Positions 24,101 to 33,436 of a stretch of 64,000 nt of DNA are shown one piece after another. The stretch is from a virus. The stretch covers positions 1-64,000 of the IMG/VR virus record IMGVR_UViG_3300045747_000182; one strand, written 5' to 3'. Position numbers and translations under genes: made by a program. The notes under the pieces were generated by a model, which was given only the letters and a program-made list of their open reading frames with translations, searched no databases and was not told where the DNA came from. Numbering within the stretch: the stretch's first letter is position 1; each line of letters begins with the position of its first letter.

Positions 24101-24813
24101 TCCCCATCTTTAACTTCTTCAGCACCCATAAAAATTGGAGCGGTAATAGCCAATACTTTCGTGGCAAGGGCAGCTGCTGCCGGAGCACTCTTAAGGTGAT
24201 AACCTTCCATAAGAGCTACAAGACCGTTCGAATGGGCGTTCATACCAATACCACCATCAATTTGGGATACTGTCATTGAATTCAGGGTATCGCCAATCCG
24301 ACGAGCAGTCTTCATGATAGTCGCTGACTCTTGAGTATCAGGTCTAGCCATAGAAAAAGCTTGCTGAAGCTCTTCTTCATTACGGAAACCCTCGGAACCC
24401 CGCAAAGCATTAAGCTTTTGCAGTCTCATAGTTTCTTCGTAGTGCGCTCTGGCTTGTTCAATGTTCAAAGGTAGACCGTCCGGCCCCATTGCTTCCAATT
24501 GGGGTTGCCCTTGATTAGGGAAGGGTTCTTGAACAGCTTCTTCCGGCTGAGCTTGCTGTGCAAATTCATCGGTAAACTCAGGTACACTATAATTGTTTGC
24601 ACTCCCTGTAGACTGTCTATTCTCGGGAAGATCACCCATAGCATTTGCACGAGTATAATCCAGCGCAGACTGGTCCATAATAAGACCTTGACCTGCCAGG
24701 TCTTGTCCAAAGTTCTTTTGGGTATTAGCTGACGGAGGTACCGGAGCAGGCTTAGGAATCTCAATAGGGGTTGTCTGGGAATTAAAGTTGCCAGAGCTTG
24801 AAAACTTACTCAT
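21199..24813 (-). CDS. Large virion protein, probable ejection protein, 1204 aa
   Basis: The last gene of the late block, and very long. It begins with a Pro/Gln-rich, probably disordered 100-residue segment (for example PIEIPKPAPVPPSA), followed by long helical and Ala-rich stretches. By size and position as the last of three large genes at the end of a podophage late operon, it corresponds to a T7 gp16-like internal core or ejection protein. I see no transglycosylase or nuclease motif in it. Start preceded by GGAG, with its ATG directly after the stop of the upstream gene. Confidence 0.7.
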   Translation of the reverse strand: MSKFSSSGNFNSQTTPIEIPKPAPVPPSANTQKNFGQDLAGQGLIMDQSALDYTRANAMGDLPENRQSTGSANNYSVPEFTDEFAQQAQPEEAVQEPFPNQGQPQLEAMGPDGLPLNIEQARAHYEETMRLQKLNALRGSEGFRNEEELQQAFSMARPDTQESATIMKTARRIGDTLNSMTVSQIDGGIGMNAHSNGLVALMEGYHLKSAPAAAALATKVLAITAPIFMGAEEVKDGDIASGHKEAADSLDFLNSNEFGSLFEDEGIVEPQAKVGKIDRDTAIGVFGKGLQNLTRRTAVDPLTGQALKPLSTMNSNYGGALLLNAAVESGTMLRDIVDGKEMYQFSPINGREFITSSRGLAADLTEGGRGRSQATPVTNFGNPVGAQINTRRGAPNRVNKTEVPVMTETMRILGSVGYVPSPERAFYGILFGINAIHDAAGALPLPSIEGGGNSFTANKDARTRLPLPIQGIPNVSKLMGLSADGATETSAFRAQATGLMKTLNYNSQNILHGGLRYAPHWADYVVQRAYNDAEDLNMQGNLPLRATLGGVNVAMNVSNTPKWHTNPISKMEAGEIWKGMQTQFNQKNFDLTDKQKEFSFLAVLGKNLDVGSERGVRTESLQIHDMVSLVSPEFIGKAAEIGAVLKSVIPTDKNGIVTAGLNPKTLEGFQLTPKQQQVITNFVNGSTKKNWGFRLQAYLDAADYLNAKEKGLSFTPKATTDIDMNSAGRAFLAADIGNEVVLRRTGMLWDPFVAHEGGFESTQPDGNPRFYFMKVAADKTIHTAVPANIPGLKEAWQDFFNKTIDAKDFSKADEFGKGVLLTTDYGKAAQYNFDQAVKFLQKNPELTQKLLPLYDNSRAKLVEGLNDIFHATLKSVVDMNQMALPKHLVSILQTLNRLPQAKGYWGETLGIGSFMNQPTGDFMQISNADGTTTRIPKTVSQVDSMGRAKEKMIQGYQDVDPKTGKRPDDVHYVPEPGSAARNQIGPILGQYRESVLVAETLNYINGGKAPKDMKFVASVFDNLILNTDSYLAFMHVANNIVLPKVLEWNVQDALISDFTKQYDDGLRNLSVEKEVDIGAKGMFKGLLMNWRLMYGYSKGNVERYKAGDGPKPSEKDLMIVKTMESLPFDINSKEDSLTISGKMAAKLVHSYQQISLNSVYKDDKGEYKSKSKLSEWQKLGQKEKNYYLEKIKEMARRGLVYFMN

Positions 24814-27800
24814 TTAATAATCTCCTAGTTCTTTCTGCAAATACTTTGCGAAAGCTGGTGTTGTTCCAAACACAGGCAATGTTCTTACTAAAGTCTGTGT
24901 CTTGTGTCCGGGTTTAGCGGATAGAGCATCATCTATTTTGTTTAGATATGCTAAAGCAGGGGCTTGATCAGCAACATTAGAGGCTATTGTTGCAGCAAAT
25001 CCTTTTGCTTTTGTAGATTCGGGTACTGTTGGTGAGATAGCATCCCATACGCGTTGTCCTGATCCAAGGAATCCGGCCTGACCTATAAAGCGTTGAAACT
25101 TCTTGTCATCTTTAAGCCATTCAGGTGGGGATTCGCCGTACTTAATAAGGTCTTTCATATACAACGCAAAGAAGGTGAGAGCCATCATCATAGCAGCCGT
25201 AGCAGCAGCGTTAACTTGATCTGCTGAACCTGACTTGCGAAGATCTTTTAGCAACAACGGCAACACATTTGCTGTGAACGCCGAAGTGTAACCCTGAAAC
25301 TGAGTAAACAATTGCAGATAAGGATCGTTGTAAAACTTTGGCCGATTCATTTTTGTAGGATGAATAACAGCTTCAGTTGTAAAATTATGAGCGCCTGTAG
25401 TGAGTTGTTCCCGCATGCGTTGTTCATAATCAGGATGTGATGGTTCTGCGTTAAGCATCCAATCAACATCCACACCAATACGTATCAGATGCTCTCTTGC
25501 ATCTTGTGCCTTTTGTGTAGGAGGCCCATTAGGGCTATCCTTAAGGTCTTGCAGTATAGTGTTGTTCCAGTTGTTAATAGCATCAGCACCAATAGATAAC
25601 TTAGCAAAGCGAGTAATGTTAGTTACACTGGTTAGACCAGTCATCTTAAAGAAACCTTCAGTCCACTTACGAAATATTCCATTAATAACATCTTGCCTGT
25701 GACCCATATCACCTTCGGCAGAGAATCCATGAACAAACAAAGTGTTACGGTAATCTTTTACAAGTGGTGACTTCTCAGGATTCTTCCCAAGAGATTGTAT
25801 TGCATTGGCCATTTCCGCACCAAAGCCTTTTAAGAGTGCTTTAGTTGCCTTCAAAGCTTGAGGCATTGTCAAATGACGATAGACCTGAGCGAACTCTACG
25901 GTACTAGAGATAGCAGCCAAAGGAAGACTACTAACCACAGAAAGGAAATTAACAGTATCAAGGGCACCTTTCACATAAGGGTTATTTACAGGGTGATACT
26001 CACCATTACGCATTGCAATCCAGTCTTGAAGCTCTTTGGCAAACATAGATCCACGCTCAGGGCTGATAGATCCCTCGTCAATTGCCCCTTTAACCAGAGC
26101 CGCCAGATGACTTCCATTTTTACCTAAAAGGTTTTTATGAGTATAAATAGCTGCACCTTTAGCTGCCAAAGAACTGGCATTGGCAAGGGGGTCGTGATGC
26201 AGGAACTTATGGAAGGCTGTCTTGACTGCAGGGTCATTTAATGCTTGTTCAGTTCTATTTTTTAAATCAGCTAGAGGATCAGAAGCACCAAAGAAAGCTT
26301 CCATTGGGTCTGTAATTGCATTGACATCTACGTTGTTAAGTATCTTGTTAACAACTTCGTCTGCTTCGTGCGGAGCTAGTTTCATGTGTTGCATCAAGAG
26401 CTTTTTGAATTCTCCTGTATTACGAGCAATAGCTTGTTTGTTAACGGGTTTACTTTCTAGGGCCTGTTGTAAAGATAGCTCTTGTCCGGTTACTCTGTTG
26501 TACTCCTTAACCAATGCACCAAGCTTTTCAGTGTAAGCAATAATACCCTCACGGTACTTAACATTGTGAGCCCCGATGTCTGCATTAAGGTCATACCGAG
26601 TTACAGCATCACGAACTCCTTTAACGTCAAGACCTTCACTAACACGATTCAGCTTAAGGATTGCTTCAGTGATTTTAGGATCAGACAAAAGCATACTGAT
26701 TTCAGCAAGAGACTTTGTGCCAAATGCTACTTTAATTTCGTCAGGAGAACCAAACATATTACTCAGTTGCTGAGCCATATGTCGTTGTTGTTCCTCAATA
26801 CTGCCACCATTGAAAGCACGAGAAGAACCTAGCAGTGATTGTAATGCTAAAAGGTTATTACCTTCTTTACCATCGGCTGTAAACATATTTGACCACTTAT
26901 CCCAAAGGCTTTTCACACCTTTGTTCTGCCACCAATTGCTGATAGCACTAGTTACTCCAGAAGTTTCACGCCGGAGGTTTTCTGCTTGAGCTAGATCCGC
27001 AAGGTTTGCTTCTTCACTACCTTGTACAGCACGATCAATCTGCTCAGACGCATTAGGTACATATCCAAAAGTGTTAATCAAGCTTGCTTGCCGTTGGAGA
27101 TCATTCATCTTAGGTGTTACATCAGCGCTAGTAGTTCCACGTAACAGCAAATGACCACCTGCACCGAATGCACCACCAAGACCAACACCACCTGCGGAAG
27201 CATTCAGCACGCGGTTCTTCAACGCAGACATATCTGTTTGATTGTCAGGCAAACTCAGAGAACCTTGTTCACCGAAGTATTGAGTAAGCTCTTGTAAGCC
27301 TTCTGTTCCACCTTCAGCCAAAGCGTCGCCAACAACAATAGAAGGAAGACGACCCAAAGATCTTTCTGCAGTCCATTTTACTTGTTTAGTTGCTTGCTCT
27401 GCATCTTTAAACGCTTGCAGCTTACTGAAGTCAGTGATATCTTTAATAGACTTCTTGGCACTATCCAGTAGTGCTTCTTCTGCAGCTGGTTTTGAATAAC
27501 CCTTTTTAACTAGTTCTTCAATAACCTTATCACGAGTTTCTTTTTGAAAGAAGCTACCGTGAATATGTCCAATAGAGAAATTGTCAAGTGCGGCCTGAAG
27601 AATACCTGAGCCAATAGCAAAGGTTGCATTTTTACTTTCTTGGTTTTGCCATGTCTGTCCGGCGTAAACAATTGCAGGTGCAGACAAAGAAGCACCCATG
27701 GTTAGAGGTGCTGCAGCAGTAGCCGCAATTGAGAGCATCATTTGAGGTGCAGAAGCAAAGGCATTACCAACAAGCCAATCAGATGTTTTGGAAAAAGAAT

Positions 27801-28641
27801 CAAGAGTCCACTTACCGTCTTCATTAAACGCATTGCCATTACGAAGATTAGGCAGGTCACTTAAGTCAGCTTCGTAAGCATTTGTCTTACGCTGAGCCAT
27901 TGTCTGCAAGTAATCACTACCAATGGAGTTGCCAAGTATATCTAAACTTGCCCAAGCACCCTGCTTCATGCTGGCCATGCCTTGTTCCCAACCAGTAGCT
28001 ATGTTACTTCGAGCTTCACCCTTATAGTTTTCATCAGACTTTATCTGTGCTGGGGCAATATAGTAGGGGTTGTTACCTTGATGGTCAAGAGTAGCACCAT
28101 AAGATTTTGCGTCAGGCGCATAAAGCTTTGCCATGAAAGTATCTTCATTGAAAATACTGTTCATTGCATTAAGATATTTATCTTCTTTTGTTGGTGCTTT
28201 AAACTGTTGTCGGTTTATAGCCTTATCAAAGTCTGCAAAATCTCTGCGGTTACTTGCATTAGGGTCAAACGTAGTTGTATCCGCAAGACGGTTTGCAGCA
28301 AGGTAGTCGCTGAGACCTTCTCCGCGATCGTTAACCAAGTCGCCTACAACTCGATTGTACTTATCTTTTTTCTCTGTAAGAACAGGCTTATTAAAACCCT
28401 TTTCAGCTCTAATACGCCGCACCATTTCCGTTTGAGCATCTGCTCCAGTATAGGAAGGTGAGAAGTCTCCGGCTACAGTACCAATCTTCTGAGTTTCACG
28501 AGTGTTAACCGATGGTAGCCGCAGGGACGTACTGTCTAGTAACTCAAACGTGTCGCCATCCTTGTTGTATGGTACTTGCTTAAGAGGAGGAACATAAGGG
28601 ACTTCTCCCTGTTGCCTTAATGCATCATCAAATTGCCCCAT
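24814..28641 (-). CDS. Large virion protein with N-terminal SNase-like domain, 1275 aa
   Basis: Residues about 20-125 resemble a staphylococcal-nuclease (thermonuclease) domain. DGDT at 28-31 holds the calcium-binding Asp, SLRLPSVNTRET has Arg41 at the SNase Arg35 place and Arg48-Glu49 near the Glu43 place, and KYNRVVGDL has Arg97 at the Arg87 place. The remaining 1100 residues are helical with a glycine-rich hydrophobic segment near 490-510 and another (ALTFFALYMKDLI) near 1170. Position and size suggest a DNA-ejection core protein. A nuclease fused to it would travel into the cell with the DNA. Start follows AAAGGA. Confidence 0.7.
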   Translation of the reverse strand: MGQFDDALRQQGEVPYVPPLKQVPYNKDGDTFELLDSTSLRLPSVNTRETQKIGTVAGDFSPSYTGADAQTEMVRRIRAEKGFNKPVLTEKKDKYNRVVGDLVNDRGEGLSDYLAANRLADTTTFDPNASNRRDFADFDKAINRQQFKAPTKEDKYLNAMNSIFNEDTFMAKLYAPDAKSYGATLDHQGNNPYYIAPAQIKSDENYKGEARSNIATGWEQGMASMKQGAWASLDILGNSIGSDYLQTMAQRKTNAYEADLSDLPNLRNGNAFNEDGKWTLDSFSKTSDWLVGNAFASAPQMMLSIAATAAAPLTMGASLSAPAIVYAGQTWQNQESKNATFAIGSGILQAALDNFSIGHIHGSFFQKETRDKVIEELVKKGYSKPAAEEALLDSAKKSIKDITDFSKLQAFKDAEQATKQVKWTAERSLGRLPSIVVGDALAEGGTEGLQELTQYFGEQGSLSLPDNQTDMSALKNRVLNASAGGVGLGGAFGAGGHLLLRGTTSADVTPKMNDLQRQASLINTFGYVPNASEQIDRAVQGSEEANLADLAQAENLRRETSGVTSAISNWWQNKGVKSLWDKWSNMFTADGKEGNNLLALQSLLGSSRAFNGGSIEEQQRHMAQQLSNMFGSPDEIKVAFGTKSLAEISMLLSDPKITEAILKLNRVSEGLDVKGVRDAVTRYDLNADIGAHNVKYREGIIAYTEKLGALVKEYNRVTGQELSLQQALESKPVNKQAIARNTGEFKKLLMQHMKLAPHEADEVVNKILNNVDVNAITDPMEAFFGASDPLADLKNRTEQALNDPAVKTAFHKFLHHDPLANASSLAAKGAAIYTHKNLLGKNGSHLAALVKGAIDEGSISPERGSMFAKELQDWIAMRNGEYHPVNNPYVKGALDTVNFLSVVSSLPLAAISSTVEFAQVYRHLTMPQALKATKALLKGFGAEMANAIQSLGKNPEKSPLVKDYRNTLFVHGFSAEGDMGHRQDVINGIFRKWTEGFFKMTGLTSVTNITRFAKLSIGADAINNWNNTILQDLKDSPNGPPTQKAQDAREHLIRIGVDVDWMLNAEPSHPDYEQRMREQLTTGAHNFTTEAVIHPTKMNRPKFYNDPYLQLFTQFQGYTSAFTANVLPLLLKDLRKSGSADQVNAAATAAMMMALTFFALYMKDLIKYGESPPEWLKDDKKFQRFIGQAGFLGSGQRVWDAISPTVPESTKAKGFAATIASNVADQAPALAYLNKIDDALSAKPGHKTQTLVRTLPVFGTTPAFAKYLQKELGDY

Positions 28642-28654
28642 ATATTCCTTTCAG

Positions 28655-31600
28655 TTATTTAAGCTTAGACATTGCGTATTGATAAAACGCTGACTGCTCT
28701 TTGCTGTCTTCAAATTTAAGTGTCTTATCTTTGACTTCTTTTTGGTAAGCCATTTTGATATCTTTCAAGGTATCAACACGACGGTTGTAGTATGCAGAAG
28801 GACTTTCATCCTCTTGCCGTTTAACTTTATTACTAAGCTTTGTATCTAAACCTGCAATCATATCCGCACTCATACGCTTGTTACCAATAGTAAAGTCAGC
28901 AGGACTAATACCTTGTTGAGCCACCAATCGGTTAGCTGCGATGTAAGGTGTTATGTCGTTAACAGTTACTTTACCTGCATCAATATTCTCTTTTTGATCA
29001 AGAATAAACTGACGTACAGCTGCAGTTGTTATAGTACTCATTTCAGATTTAACACGAGGGTCTTGCGGATTCAACCCACTGGTAACAGCCCACTTAGCTG
29101 CTTGGTTAGCAATTGTAGCTGCGTCAAGACCTATTGACTTGGCATTGTTATGCTGGTCTTTAGGTGCGGCTGCACGAATAGCCGATTCAGTATCATCCTT
29201 AAGTTGCTTATGAAGTGAATCAAAGGTAGCTGCTTGTGCTGCCTTAGAGTGAAGAGCATCATCGTAGGGTACTGCACGATAACCATCGTACAAATAGCCC
29301 TTGTCAGGACTATTGCGCGAAAGGGTAGCTGCGTATTGATTCATTGGGATACCGTTAATCAAAACATCCTCATCACCTTTACGGCGACCTGTGGCGTACT
29401 TAACAGGTTGGCCCCATACAACTTCGCCCATTAAAGGGCCAGCATTCATAGTGTACTTTTTAAGCTCACCAGTGTTAGTTACTGTTGTTTTGGGTTCACC
29501 AAGCAAAGAAGGGTCACCAAGACGCTTAGGATCTTTACGAACTGACTCAATATACTTACGAACGTTATCTGGCGCGTAACCATCTTTAACGTATTCTGTG
29601 TGTTGAGCACGCAAGTCTTTAGTCATATCCCTCTCATCTTGCTGATCAAAGCTAATTTTTTGGCGATTCAATGCAGCATCTTCGGATTGCTCAAAGGTAT
29701 GCCGCTTATCGGAGGTAGTAATAGTGTCAACAGACGCACCGCGAAGAGCACGATTAATGTTGTCACCTGTAGCCGCACGAAAAGCTGCACCACCAATAAA
29801 CCTAATAAGGTCTTTTTGGTTGAACATACTATCTTTACCACCGTATAAATCTTTAAGAATACTTTCCCAAAAAGATTGCTTTTGTTCTGGAGGTAATTGT
29901 GCAGCAGTCTTTTCTGCTTCTGCCAAGGTTGGTTGATTATTTTGTGTAACACCCGCAAGATACTTATTAAGTAAATCAGTTGGTGGAGGAGGCACTTCGT
30001 TTGTCGCAGTAGGCGTGGGTTCCGAAGTAGTAGGTTCCGGAACTTCTTTACTTGAAAAGGGTGTCACTGCTCGGTTAAATGCAGAGCTTTGAGGTTGTGG
30101 AATACTTACAACATTTCCTGTTGCAGGGTCTGTAACCTTATAAGTACCCTCTGCCCTACGTTCTGCGTTTGGAGAAGCGTCATTAGGTTTAGTCAGCCAA
30201 TTAGGGCTTACTGTTTGAACATCATATCCAAATTTGCTTATTGAAGGAGGTGGTGCTACAGGGTTTAAAGGGTCAACAACCGTGGGGTTTACCTTGCGAC
30301 CGTTTGGCCCTGAAGAGTATTCAATATCTTCTCCGTATTTTTGTCGGTTGATATTACGAAATTGACCTGCTGTCATTCCACGTAGGTGTGGGTTTGCCGC
30401 CAAATCTTTTTCTTGCAAGAAGCTGTCAAGCTTTGCATCCTGAGGTGCATTAACTACTTTAGCATATTCTGATGGGTTTAAAAAGTGAGCACCATACAGA
30501 TCTGCATTTGTTGGGGTAATGCCTTTATTAACTAAAGCCTTACTGTTTTCATTAGTATAATCTTTCATCAGATCTGTTTGAACTACTCCTGAGTAATATT
30601 CAGGGGACTTGAATGCGGTTTTAGCGTAAGAAGCATTTGGGTTATTCTTTTTCAAGCCTTCAAAAGTACCTGCCGTAAACTGGCCAAGTCCCCCTGCAGT
30701 AGAGCGAGGGTTTTGTGCTGTTGCTTTGCCTCCAGACTCAATACCAAAAGTTTTGTTTTGATATTCGGGGGACCATGTCGCCGTTAATGGAGCACTAATT
30801 ACAACAGGATCAATTCCCTGACGAGACAACCTTGCAGAACTATCGTAGGCTAGAGGGGACTCAACATATTCGTCACCATCAGCATACCCACGAAGCTGCT
30901 TATCAATCTCTTCGTCAATTTTCTTTGTACGAGTTTTAAGAGCTTCTTGAGCTTGTCCAGCCATACCACCTAGCTTAGGCGCTTCTACAGGTACATCCTT
31001 TTGACCAAACACTCTTTTGATTTTGTCAAGGTAAGATTCATTCTCTGGTACAGGAACTTCGGTAGTACCTCCTGCGTAACCGTTAATCTGCTTATTGATT
31101 TCATCATCCAACTTTTTGGTACGAGTCTTCAATGCTTCCTGAGCTTGTCCTACCATACCACCTAGTTGTGGTGCCTCAACTGGAACATCTTTCTTACCAA
31201 GAACACGCTTAAGCTTCTCCAAGTAAGTTTCTTCTACAGGAGCCGTAACAGGAACTCCGGTAGTACCGTCCGCATATCCCAAGCGATGTTTCTTTGGACC
31301 TACTTGAGGCATAACCGCAAGTTGATTCTGCAGTTGTACTTTACCAGTCATTGTAGGAACCATACCGCCATTAGCAAAGCCATTTACAGGCATACCTTGG
31401 GCCTGACGTCCTTGCTGGACCATCCTCTGAATAGCGGGTTTGTTACGAGGATCTTGAGCAGCAGCACGAGGAATAACAGCTTCTCCGGGAGTAAGCATTG
31501 CGGGTACTGTGTCGGAGGGCATTACAGGGTGACGTCCACCAAGAGGTCTGCCACCTACGCGAGGTTGTCCTGACAGAGGCTTCCCAATGACTCCACCGTT

Positions 31601-31915
31601 GGCATGCCCTTGAGTAAGCTGCGAACCATTACCTTGAACAGTAGATGTCATAGCAGGGTTAATTGCTTCAACATTCTTTGAGCCAAGAATCATACCTGCA
31701 CTCAGAGGACCACCATGCTCGGACATCTTAGCTTTGTGCTCATTCTCTTTATGTCCCAGAGATTGATTAGCTTTGTTAGCTGCTTCCATAAGTTTAATTT
31801 CATGAAGCTCTTGCTTGCGAGTTTCTTCCAACTCTGCTTTGTTATCTTCACGTTTTTCCTTAGCAGCAAACTTCAAGTATTCCCGATGTTGCTTGCCGGA
31901 TAGTGGTCCATTCAT
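28655..31915 (-). CDS. Virion-associated lytic transglycosylase, 1086 aa
   Basis: Residues about 385-480 form an SLT-like lytic transglycosylase domain: KTFGIESGGKATA with the catalytic Glu393, then STAGGLGQFTAGTFEGL and YGAHFLNPSEYAKVV. The N-terminal 230 residues are charged, then Gly-rich with the segment AMLTPGEAVIPRAA, which recurs in phage tape-measure and core proteins. A tandem duplication spans residues 229-345. This protein would open the peptidoglycan during DNA entry, the role of T7 gp16's N-terminus. Start follows AAGGAG. Confidence 0.85.
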   Translation of the reverse strand: MNGPLSGKQHREYLKFAAKEKREDNKAELEETRKQELHEIKLMEAANKANQSLGHKENEHKAKMSEHGGPLSAGMILGSKNVEAINPAMTSTVQGNGSQLTQGHANGGVIGKPLSGQPRVGGRPLGGRHPVMPSDTVPAMLTPGEAVIPRAAAQDPRNKPAIQRMVQQGRQAQGMPVNGFANGGMVPTMTGKVQLQNQLAVMPQVGPKKHRLGYADGTTGVPVTAPVEETYLEKLKRVLGKKDVPVEAPQLGGMVGQAQEALKTRTKKLDDEINKQINGYAGGTTEVPVPENESYLDKIKRVFGQKDVPVEAPKLGGMAGQAQEALKTRTKKIDEEIDKQLRGYADGDEYVESPLAYDSSARLSRQGIDPVVISAPLTATWSPEYQNKTFGIESGGKATAQNPRSTAGGLGQFTAGTFEGLKKNNPNASYAKTAFKSPEYYSGVVQTDLMKDYTNENSKALVNKGITPTNADLYGAHFLNPSEYAKVVNAPQDAKLDSFLQEKDLAANPHLRGMTAGQFRNINRQKYGEDIEYSSGPNGRKVNPTVVDPLNPVAPPPSISKFGYDVQTVSPNWLTKPNDASPNAERRAEGTYKVTDPATGNVVSIPQPQSSAFNRAVTPFSSKEVPEPTTSEPTPTATNEVPPPPTDLLNKYLAGVTQNNQPTLAEAEKTAAQLPPEQKQSFWESILKDLYGGKDSMFNQKDLIRFIGGAAFRAATGDNINRALRGASVDTITTSDKRHTFEQSEDAALNRQKISFDQQDERDMTKDLRAQHTEYVKDGYAPDNVRKYIESVRKDPKRLGDPSLLGEPKTTVTNTGELKKYTMNAGPLMGEVVWGQPVKYATGRRKGDEDVLINGIPMNQYAATLSRNSPDKGYLYDGYRAVPYDDALHSKAAQAATFDSLHKQLKDDTESAIRAAAPKDQHNNAKSIGLDAATIANQAAKWAVTSGLNPQDPRVKSEMSTITTAAVRQFILDQKENIDAGKVTVNDITPYIAANRLVAQQGISPADFTIGNKRMSADMIAGLDTKLSNKVKRQEDESPSAYYNRRVDTLKDIKMAYQKEVKDKTLKFEDSKEQSAFYQYAMSKLK
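30881..31231 (-). repeat. Tandem duplication within the transglycosylase gene
   Basis: Two copies of a unit of about 52 residues (229-281 and 294-345) share blocks such as KKDVPVEAP, GQAQEALKTRTKK and GYADG or GYAGG. The DNA copies remain similar. Each unit looks like two helices with a flexible Gly/Pro linker and may extend the N-terminal arm. Confidence 0.85.
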
Positions 31916-31924
31916 AGGAACTCC

Positions 31925-32443
31925 TTAAAATAATTTCAATCGTTTAGCTGCCATAAGACCTAGCATACCCCATCCAACAGGACCCATTGCACCCATCATA
32001 GCTTCTCCGGCCCCACCTGCAGCGGCGGCACCCATAGGAGCACCTGTGAGGGTAGCTGCAGTGAGACCACCTCCAGCGGCTTCAGCGCCAAGAACTGCTG
32101 GTGCTGTTCCTGCAACTGCCAAAGAGCTTTCTGCAGCAGGAGCAAGTGCAATACCTGCTTGTGGAGCACCAGCTGAAAGACCTGCGTTTGTAGCTGGTGT
32201 TGCAATACTGTATTGGCTTAGAGGTGCCTTATAATTAATACCTGCATCGGCAGCGTTAATCATTTGATTGGCACCACGATTCATGGCAATGCCAGTAACA
32301 AGCCCTGTAAGAGGGTCTTGTTGTTCCTGAACATGCTGTATAGGCTGTGCTTCAGGTTGTTGTTGATAAGTTACGGTATTAGGTACCGTCTGTACGGCTG
32401 GTTTTTGTTGGTCCATCCATGCCCAAGGATCTTGGTAACTCAT
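31925..32443 (-). CDS. Small hydrophobic virion protein, 172 aa
   Basis: Gln/Pro-rich first 50 residues, then long Ala/Gly-rich hydrophobic stretches and a basic end (MAAKRLKLF). This is the style of small podophage internal or ejection proteins that insert into membranes, and it lies directly upstream of the transglycosylase. Start chosen at ATG 32443 after GGAGCG. A GTG at 32464 would add seven residues. A promoter-like element lies within the gene at 32371-32393. Confidence 0.55.
   Translation of the reverse strand: MSYQDPWAWMDQQKPAVQTVPNTVTYQQQPEAQPIQHVQEQQDPLTGLVTGIAMNRGANQMINAADAGINYKAPLSQYSIATPATNAGLSAGAPQAGIALAPAAESSLAVAGTAPAVLGAEAAGGGLTAATLTGAPMGAAAAGGAGEAMMGAMGPVGWGMLGLMAAKRLKLF
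32371..32393 (-). promoter_or_regulatory. Possible internal phage promoter
   Basis: On the minus strand the bases read ACAGACGGTACCTAATA, sharing GACGG, ACCTAATA and the spacing with the element at 17147. It is inside a coding region, so the match may be partly chance. If active it would raise transcription of the three ejection-protein genes downstream, as internal late promoters do in T7. Confidence 0.35.
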
Positions 32444-32444
32444 A

Positions 32445-32723
32445 TTAGTGCTCGCTCCAGCCACTATTTTGGCCGATGGATGGTTGTTCTACTGGAGCAG
32501 GATGCAATGCCGCAATAGCTGCGTTAGATTGGTCCATACCAATAGGTGCAAAACCATGGGTCATGGGTATACCACCACCCTTAGAGCCACCTGCCTGAGG
32601 TGCTTCCGACGTGTGTGCTCCGGCGAACATATTTGCGTAGGAGCCACTACCGTGAAAGTTTGGTTGAGTGAGAGCTGCCGGAGCAGCAGCAATGTTAGAG
32701 GGGACTCCTGAGCCGCCAGCCAT
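32445..32723 (-). CDS. Small Gly/Ala-rich virion-block protein, 92 aa
   Basis: Low-complexity Ala, Gly, Pro and His sequence without recognisable motif, probably disordered. The ATG lies at the end of the upstream gene (one base shared with its stop). Located within the ejection-protein block, so it is probably a minor virion or assembly protein. Confidence 0.6.
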   Translation of the reverse strand: MAGGSGVPSNIAAAPAALTQPNFHGSGSYANMFAGAHTSEAPQAGGSKGGGIPMTHGFAPIGMDQSNAAIAALHPAPVEQPSIGQNSGWSEH

Positions 32724-33436
32724 TATTTACCTCCTCCACCAGATTGGGTAGTTGTCTGCCGTGCTGGATTACCATACACAGTAGAAGCATACCGCTGAAG
32801 ACCTTGCCAACCTGCGTCAAGTTGACTTTGATTAATACCACGCTCTTGATTACCGAGATTAGCCAGTCCGGATGCCGTAGCATTAGCCAACTGACTGGAC
32901 TGTCCAACAGAGGAACCAATAGCAGACTCTGCCTGAAGACGATTCTGGAACATCTTGTTCTCGTAGTCAGCATTTACTTGGGCAAGCTTACCAGTAGTGT
33001 CTGCGTTCTGAGCACCCTGCATGACAGCACTACGCGCAGAACCCAAAGCACCATTCTGACCGAAGTTGCTGTTGATTCCTGCAGTAGCTTTTTGTGCATC
33101 AAGAACAATAGCATTCTTTTGAGCGTCAAGAGTAGCAGCAGATGGAGCCATCGCCATACTACTTAAGCGAGCTTGTTGGCTGGATAACGTATCAAGTCCG
33201 GCTCCACCTGTCTGAGCAATGGCTTGCCCACCACCACCGAAGGCTGCTTGTTGATTCCCTGTTGCACCAGCTACCTGCGAAAGGTTTCCTGACTGGAACA
33301 TTCCCTGAGCATTTTGATTGGCATTAACCAAATAAGGCATTAACTCCGGTGGAACATTCTGCGAAGTAGTTGTGGAGCCACCCCCACCCGAGCCTCCTCC
33401 AGCACGTTTAGTTATTTTACCGTAACTATATTTCAT
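32723..33436 (-). CDS. Probable minor virion / ejection protein, 237 aa
   Basis: Begins with a basic, Gly-rich segment. The body is Gln/Asn/Ala-rich with helical pattern (LDAQKNAIVLDAQKATAGIN, then SARSAVMQGAQNAD) and ends in a GGGG tail. I associate this composition with DNA-ejection proteins such as P22 gp7/gp20-like products, but similarity is compositional only. It overlaps the acetyltransferase-like gene by four bases. Confidence 0.55.
   Translation of the reverse strand: MKYSYGKITKRAGGGSGGGGSTTTSQNVPPELMPYLVNANQNAQGMFQSGNLSQVAGATGNQQAAFGGGGQAIAQTGGAGLDTLSSQQARLSSMAMAPSAATLDAQKNAIVLDAQKATAGINSNFGQNGALGSARSAVMQGAQNADTTGKLAQVNADYENKMFQNRLQAESAIGSSVGQSSQLANATASGLANLGNQERGINQSQLDAGWQGLQRYASTVYGNPARQTTTQSGGGGK

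Noticed and set aside
30020-30045. TTCCGGAACCTACTAC match on the minus strand
   Set aside because: Inside a Glu/Pro/Thr coding stretch of the transglycosylase gene. It lacks the AATA end and the upstream TAG.
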